64,000 nucleotides of DNA from Mytilus galloprovincialis (taxonomy: Eukaryota; Mollusca; Bivalvia; Mytilida; Mytilidae), in the NCBI RefSeq assembly GCF_965363235.1, contig NC_134846.1, positions 72,700,724-72,764,723 of the forward strand. Direction: 5' to 3'. A model generated the notes under the pieces. It was not told where the DNA came from, ran no database searches, and saw nothing but the letters and a program-made list of their open reading frames with translations. A program made the position numbers and the translations under genes. Positions 58,105-64,000 of this stretch are shown here, one piece after another; the stretch's first letter is position 1; each line of letters begins with the position of its first letter.

Positions 58105-58325
58105 TCGAAGACCCAGTGGTGGAACAGGATCTGCTTACCCTTCCGGAGCACCTTATATCACCCCATTGTTTGGTGGGGTTCGTGTTGCTTAGTCTTTAGT
58201 TGTCTATGTTGTGTCATGTGTCAGTCTATTATTTGTCTGTTTGTCTATTTAATTCAAGTTTAGCCATGCCGTTTTTTATCTATGAGTTTGACTGTCCTTC
58301 TAGTATCTTTCGCCTCTCTTTTAAT
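58105..58325 (+). repeat. Dispersed repeat family A tail
   Basis: CCCAGTGGTGGAACAGGATC, CCCTTCCGGAGCACCTTATA, GTTCGTGTTGCTTAGTCTTT and GAGTTTGACTGTCCTTCTAG. Confidence 0.72.
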
Positions 58326-58329
58326 TAAC

Positions 58330-60030
58330 TGTAGGATGTTGTTTCCTTTATCTCATTGCTCGATCGCCGGATAGATGCGTTTAACATAGTCACCTGCAGA
58401 TTTTGAATTATTAAGTGAGAGAATATATAATATCTTTGTATGATGGAAATTGAAGTTAAAGCACTATAACCAACAAATCTTTTTCACTGGCAATCATATC
58501 ACATCTCCTTATTTTTTTTTTATGTACGTATACTTCCTAAAATACATATTGTCTGGATCATAAATAAACGTAGGTGAAAAAAATTGTCAAAATGTGTGCA
58601 GTTTGAGTCAGTACCCCCATAGATATAAAAAATAATTCATTGTTTTACTTTTATCACATAAGAGAGTGATCCTTAGAATGGACGAGAAAAAACAAACAGC
58701 GGGTAACAACTAGAAGAAACATGGTCTCAGCGCAACTATCTTAAGAGTTACAAACGGCCCTAATCGTCCCTGTATAAGCTACCATAAGTACTTGGGGGAC
58801 AGGCCGTGACAATTTTTATTGCCCTCTCCCTCTCAGTTCCAAAATCCGCTATAACTATGGGTTAGTTTAATTTCAATTAATTTAGTTTTTTGCCCTCCCC
58901 ATTACTCCAAATCTGGAAATGATATTTATGTTCCTGTTTGGCAAAATTGTAACGGTCTATTTCTTCCTCTGTAATATTTTATCCTGATAATTTGTCCCGG
59001 TAATTTTTTTCCAGGCATGGTATTTCACAGGTTGATTTCTTCCAGAGGAGTGAAAATCTACCTATGCGGATAGTATGTACCGCTATATATTTGCCGTACT
59101 TTATTTCACTGAACCGTGTGAAATAGAGTCTCATTAACTACTATGTAAGTTACTCACAATCGATATATACCCGACTATAATCATAAAATGTTTCACAAAG
59201 GTAGACCAAATTTGCATAATTTATCAAAGGGAGGTAATTATAAGCAATTTATATTTTAAAGATATTAATATATTTCTGAATCTATTTTATAGTGAATTTT
59301 TTCCTTGAATCTTATGTTTTATATATTCATTTATATAAAAAGATGACTTACAACTTAATTTAATGAGACAGATAACATTTCACAGGTAAAAACTATCCAG
59401 CTGTTAAACATGCTTTTGTTCCAATATATTGTTATGCTATGATTTATCTGATTTCCATATAATTAACAACTACATCTTTGTCCCCAGACAAAACTATTTA
59501 TAAAGTTAAAAATATCATCATACTAATCAAATTCTTCCATTACTGTTAACAGTAGTAATGCAACTATATTTCTACCTTACTTTTAAATTTATATTTGTAC
59601 TGAGATCTGAAAACAACTCACTTTTACATGTAATTCACTAACCTTATTTAATCATATTATTTTCACAATTACGATCTTTGAAATTACTTCTGGTTTTCTT
59701 CCCCATGTTTCATGATAATTTTCTTTTTAAAAAGATGATATTGACGTGAATATTTCAGGAAATTTTTTCAAGGATAATTTGTGAAATTATTTCCCATTAT
59801 AATACATTTTTTTAAAAACAATTTCGCTTATTTTCAAACACACTATTGTTATTTCATAGTGTTTTAAAGGATAAGTTTTTTTCTTCTAATAACTATTTAA
59901 AAAGTTAACTGCCCAGATAGAATTTCACGGCAAAGGAAAAAATATCCCAATGAAATATTTTCCTCCGGATAAAAAATTACAACATCTCTACTGTGACATT
60001 TTTTCCTCCAGATCAAATTTCACCCGGATA
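58330..60030. other. No gene seen
   Basis: AT-rich. Two GC-richer patches (58960-59060, 59920-60030) share TTTTTTCC(T/A) and CCGGATA/CCCGGTAA words and may be a decayed repeat, but no element could be delimited. Confidence 0.4.
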
Positions 60031-60033
60031 TAA

Positions 60034-60246
60034 TTTTGCTTAACAAGGTCACCCCATCCGCCACACAAGTGCCTAGACAACGAACGGGAAACCATTGAGG
60101 ACATGTACTTGGAATCCAAAACCGATACCGCTAAATGCCCAGCTGTATTCCTGGTAGAGGAAAGCCGAAAATCCTTTGATAATGGATCTCGGAAAGAAAC
60201 TACCGATCCATTAGGGGAACAGCTAAAACCCTCATACATCAAATAG
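60034..60246 (+). other. Unrecognised coding-like open frame
   Basis: Seventy codons end at TAG 60244-60246. The composition is protein-like (CLDNERETIEDMYLESKTD, CPAVFLVEESRKSFDNGSRK). The minus strand is also open across 59988-60308. Neither strand gives a family I know. It lies 0.5 kb upstream of GRB2 exon 1 and could be a transposon remnant or an upstream exon. Confidence 0.3.
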
Positions 60247-60758
60247 ATTGGTCTGATAGTTTCCCACATGGAAACTTCTAATGGATCCCATCTAACTACA
60301 TGTCTCAAACAAACCTGAAAATATCTGCAGAAACCTTTCTCAACAAAAAAAAAATATAATCCAAATCATAAAATATACGATGTAAGGATAATAATATTTA
60401 TCCATGAATTCAATTTGACAAAACAATTTCAAAGATGTTGAACGATTGTCTCTGCAAAAATTTTCACGTCCGCTCTCATCGGCATGCTCGACTCATCTGT
60501 ATTGATATGTACATCAGTAACAGGAAGTAATTAAATTTAATACACATTGAAAAATTCATGGGCACAAAAAGTAGTTCAATATTTCTGATCCTGTTATATA
60601 ATTTTTGTAGTATACTAGTTTGTAAAAATAAAATAAAGTGTAATATTTACAAAATCTAGACAGATTCGAACCGGATAAAAGGCATTAAGGCTATTTTAAA
60701 TGTCTTCTTTATTTGGTATTTTGCGGATGAATAGCGCACATAACGGTAATCCTCCAAG

Positions 60759-60836
60759 ATGGAGGCTGTAGCAAAACACAAGTTTTCTGCAACTGCTCAG
60801 GACGAATTAAGCTTTGAAAAGGACGATATATTGAAG
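60759..60836 (+). CDS. GRB2: GRB2/drk/sem-5 adaptor, first coding exon
   Basis: ATG at 60759 encodes MEAVAKHKFSATAQDELSFE and KDDILK, then a GTATAT donor at 60837. This is the start of the N-terminal SH3 domain of GRB2, the SH3-SH2-SH3 adaptor that links receptor tyrosine kinases to SOS and Ras in the cytoplasm. The exon stops after residue 26, which I recall as the vertebrate exon boundary. His at position 7 also occurs in fly drk; Lys at position 8 replaces the usual Asp. No exon with the next SH3 block (NWYKAEL-like) was found up to 64000, so the gene continues outside the window. Confidence 0.88.
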
Positions 60837-61195
60837 GTATATCAATATAATGTTTCATAAATGAAGTGTGTAATCTGTGAAGTAGGTTACATTTCTTAAA
60901 GATGACAAATTCATCCCAAAACATGCATGAAGGCGTGTCTTGCCAGAACTTTCTGTTTTGACTGTCTGATCAACACTTCCTGTATAAAATCGTGTATGAT
61001 ATGATAGATTTAAATATAATTAATATGATTTGAAAGCAATCGAATGTTTTATTCACGCCATCAAAATTTAATTGGAAATCTGACATTTTCTTAGTAACAC
61101 ATTTGCTAATTCTAATGTTTTTGTTTGATCAAAACAACAGCCTTTATAACTGGTTGAGACCACTCACACAGTGGGGGTATCACTTATTTAGACCC

Positions 61196-61297
61196 ACTAT
61201 TTGGGTACTCTAATAACTACTCAAAACTCACGGAAATTACACTAAAACTATTTGGGTACTCTAATAACTACTCAAAACTCACGGAAATTACACTAAA
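61196..61297. repeat. Perfect 51-bp tandem duplication
   Basis: ACTATTTGGGTACTCTAATA opens two identical 51-bp units at 61196 and 61247, within GRB2 intron 1. Confidence 0.95.
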
Positions 61298-61559
61298 ACT
61301 ATTTACAAAGTCAGTGAAATACTGCTGATTTGGTAACCAAAATTTATTCGATCTATATGAGACAATAAAATAATAGATTGATTTTGACGCATCACAGTAA
61401 TTTTTTCCTGAAATGACACTAACGACAATTATTTTAGACCTCTGACAAGTCACGATAAGGTTATTTTGACAAATCACTGTAAAATTTTAAGCAATTTGAG
61501 GCTTACGGTAGCCAAAAAGGACGTTTGACGGTAAAGGGCATTAATACCCTCATATATCA

Positions 61560-61790
61560 TGTATATGGTCAGATCAGTTCATTTGTCCATCTGTACCGCT
61601 TCAGGTTAAAATTTTGGTAAAAGTAGTTTTTGATGAGGTTGAAGTCCAATCAACTTGAAACTTAGTACACTTGTTCCCTATGATATATGATCTTTCTAAT
61701 TTTAATGCCAAATTAGAGTTTTGACCCTATTTTAATGTCCACTAAACATAGAAAATGATAGTCCACTGGGCCTCCATGTACTATTGACAC
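61560..61790 (-). repeat. Family C repeat, reverse orientation
   Basis: TTGAAACTTAGTACACTTGT, AGTAGTTTTTGATGAGGTTG and TTTTAATGCCAAATTAGAGT are reverse forms of the family blocks at 48.3 and 33.9 kb. Confidence 0.7.
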
Positions 61791-61799
61791 ATTCTTGTT

Positions 61800-64000
61800 T
61801 TATATATCATTTTAATTTGAATGTGGAAAATATCATGAATATCAAAACATATTGTAAATGTCCAGTATTTTATGTGTTGCCAATTATCAGTAGGATGAGT
61901 TTGTGAACATGTACAGGTTTGTTAACCTTTTGTGTTTTGTCACTTATCAATATTAAAATTCAAGCCTATCATTATTATGACCTTACCATACTGAATGGGT
62001 CATTAAGTTTTACCTTTATCCATCTGTACTCTGTACATCCTGATATTGGTTTACGTTTTCTAACAAGTTTGCCTTAACCAAATGTTATGAAACATTTGTA
62101 TAGCTGCACTCTGACTTCTCCCAATTGCTGACCTTTGGCAAGTCAGCCAATACTGCGTACATAAACAGTGCAGAGTGTTGTTTCCCTTCAGGTCTCTTCT
62201 CTTTTACAACAAAAAAAACTTAGTTTTCTTGATATATCCAGTTTTCTCTCAGTAAAGGAATGTCATCCCAACCTAAGATGTACGTGTAATATAAATGGGT
62301 TAAAAGGTTTTTGTGCGATTATTTGAAAATGTTCTTGTAATGCTTTACAAATTTTGATATACAATATAGAATTTTAAATGTTTAGGTCTTTTGAATTATG
62401 GGAAAAGTTAAAGAGGGTGTTTGTAGCAAAGTGGGTAGGGTACCTTTGTCATCTTTTTCTGTATTCTTTATTATTAATACAAATTTTCACAGTTCACTAT
62501 ATCCTACATTGTGCATTTAGTCTTTCCCTGATAAAACTTGTAAAGTGTGACCTTAGAAACAAAAGGAAGCACCTGGAAACCCTGCAAAACATACTGCATA
62601 TACATGTAAAGATGAACTGTGACTACCATTGTTTTAAAAACTTGTGCATGTTGTGTGACAAGGTGATTGAATAGTTTTTCAGCATAAAAAGTAGACAGAG
62701 TTTTATCTGGGCTAATCATGTTGTACTTGTATATATATTTATATATTACCAGTGATTCAATGAATAAAAACAATGTTTTTGTTTATTAAATACATGTATT
62801 AAACTTTATTAAAACTTGCCTTTTCTCATATAATCAAATCATGCATAAAATGTCCGTTTTCAGGATTGACACTCTGCCCTTTTGAAATCCTAGCTGGAAA
62901 ACTGTTGGAAGGTAAATAAGGTGTGTGGTATGCAGCATTAGCATATCATTTGTACTTCCAGGAAATATATTTTGGCCCTGTATCTTCAGTTATAGTCCTT
63001 CTTTTAAAAGAAAATTTCCTTTCTTTGACAGATAAAAATATGACATTTTCATTCAAAAATATAATTATTCTTGTATGTATTTGCCCCATGTCATTGTCAT
63101 TTGAAATAAAATGTACAAACGTACAAAAATACGAATAAAAGACTTATTTTGTATTTTTATTATAATCCGGTCAGGTCATAATTTTTGTTTTTTCAACAAA
63201 GACAATTTTACCACAATTAGAATCTTTTATGGCCTACTCAGTGAGCAATATCCGGTTCATCAATTGTTCAAAATATAAATATCAACTGGCTTAAAACAAA
63301 ATGATGGTTTTATGGTAATTTGTCCAATCTAAACCCAAGAGTTAATTTATCAGATCAACAAATGAACTCTGTTACATGTACTTTCAATTTATTTTGCAAT
63401 GTAAAATATTATGTTTCACTACCTCGGTAGATAAGTATTTACCGACTTGAAATATTTGAATTCAGAATAGAAACTAAAGTTACAACTCTGTTGAACGAAT
63501 GGAAAAAGGTTTTGTATGCAATGTGCCCTATATTCATAAAAACACAACACTGAGAGTCATTCCCTGCCCAGAGACAACACAATAATCACACCTAATTAAT
63601 TATATGAAGAAAAAAATCATGTGTTGTTTATCTCTGTTATGATCTGTTATTGATCCTTTATTATTTAAAATAAAATTGGATGGGCGCAATCCATATTTTA
63701 TTGCTTGTTTAAAGTCCTTGGCCAAATAAAAAAAGAATTTCATCTACCATTAATGTATATTGTTGACCATGGACGTATAAATAATGACCAGGTTTATGTG
63801 CTTTGTTGACTGAGAACCGTAAAAATAAAAGGCTGGTGTTCATTTATTCAGAAAAGGATTAATTTATATTTTGATTCCGGTTAATCAATTGTAAAAGGAC
63901 CTTCTAGACCCTCAATCTTTTAGGCATACAAATGTCAATCATTCCAAAGCAAATTTAAACCCTGAATGAATTTCCCCGCGGTCATCCAGAAAGGTCACCT
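61800..64000. other. GRB2 first intron, no exon seen
   Basis: The longest open frame (62378-62674) is not recognised and lacks splice context. TTTTCAG at about 62858 is followed by no SH3-like sequence. Confidence 0.5.

Noticed and set aside
62378..62674. 98-codon frame as the next GRB2 exon
   Set aside because: The translation has no SH3 or SH2 features and no splice-site fit to the phase-0 donor at 60836.

Overview
The window looks like nuclear DNA of a marine bivalve, most probably a mussel of the Mytilus type. It is AT-rich, its genes are split by GT-AG introns, and it is dense in dispersed repeats that I recognise from mussel sequence. The species call is inference; the gene calls rest on translated exons and splice sites.

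Three genuine cellular coding units are visible. Two are complete ten-exon genes for uncoupling protein 4 (UCP4/SLC25A27), an inner-membrane mitochondrial carrier. They lie head-to-tail on the minus strand: UCP4-A (29704 down to 15342) and UCP4-B (54397 down to 45064). Every exon pair has the same length and phase except exon 9. There copy A is one base short, which creates a stop after codon 278 of an expected 315. The third unit, at 60759-60836 on the plus strand, is the first coding exon of a GRB2/drk/sem-5 adaptor; the rest of that gene must lie beyond 64000.

The most striking non-genic content is a set of tandem repeats that carry type I hammerhead ribozyme motifs, the hallmark of metazoan retrozymes. 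Three 357-bp units lie at 30991-32061 (ribozyme on the minus strand). About three 350-364-bp units lie at 40912-41850 (plus strand), and a single copy lies at 23635-23963 (plus strand). Decayed relatives are scattered elsewhere. The units also share a second hairpin, with a UUCG tetraloop in one group and a compensated stem in the other. Fragments of Penelope-like retroelement reverse transcriptase, the proposed source of enzymes for retrozymes, occur at about 2.0, 11.3 and 33 kb.

Layout. 0-15 kb: repeats, LINE and Penelope remnants, and two inverted-repeat elements with TA duplications. 15-30 kb: UCP4-A, its introns loaded with repeats. 30-45 kb: retrozyme arrays, Penelope fragment, long hairpin, tandem-repeat elements, and a 673-bp element with 72-bp terminal inverted repeats. 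45-54.4 kb: UCP4-B. 54.4-60.7 kb: LINE 3' ends and unrecognised sequence. 60.7-64 kb: first exon and first intron of GRB2. No tRNA, rRNA or CRISPR locus was seen.
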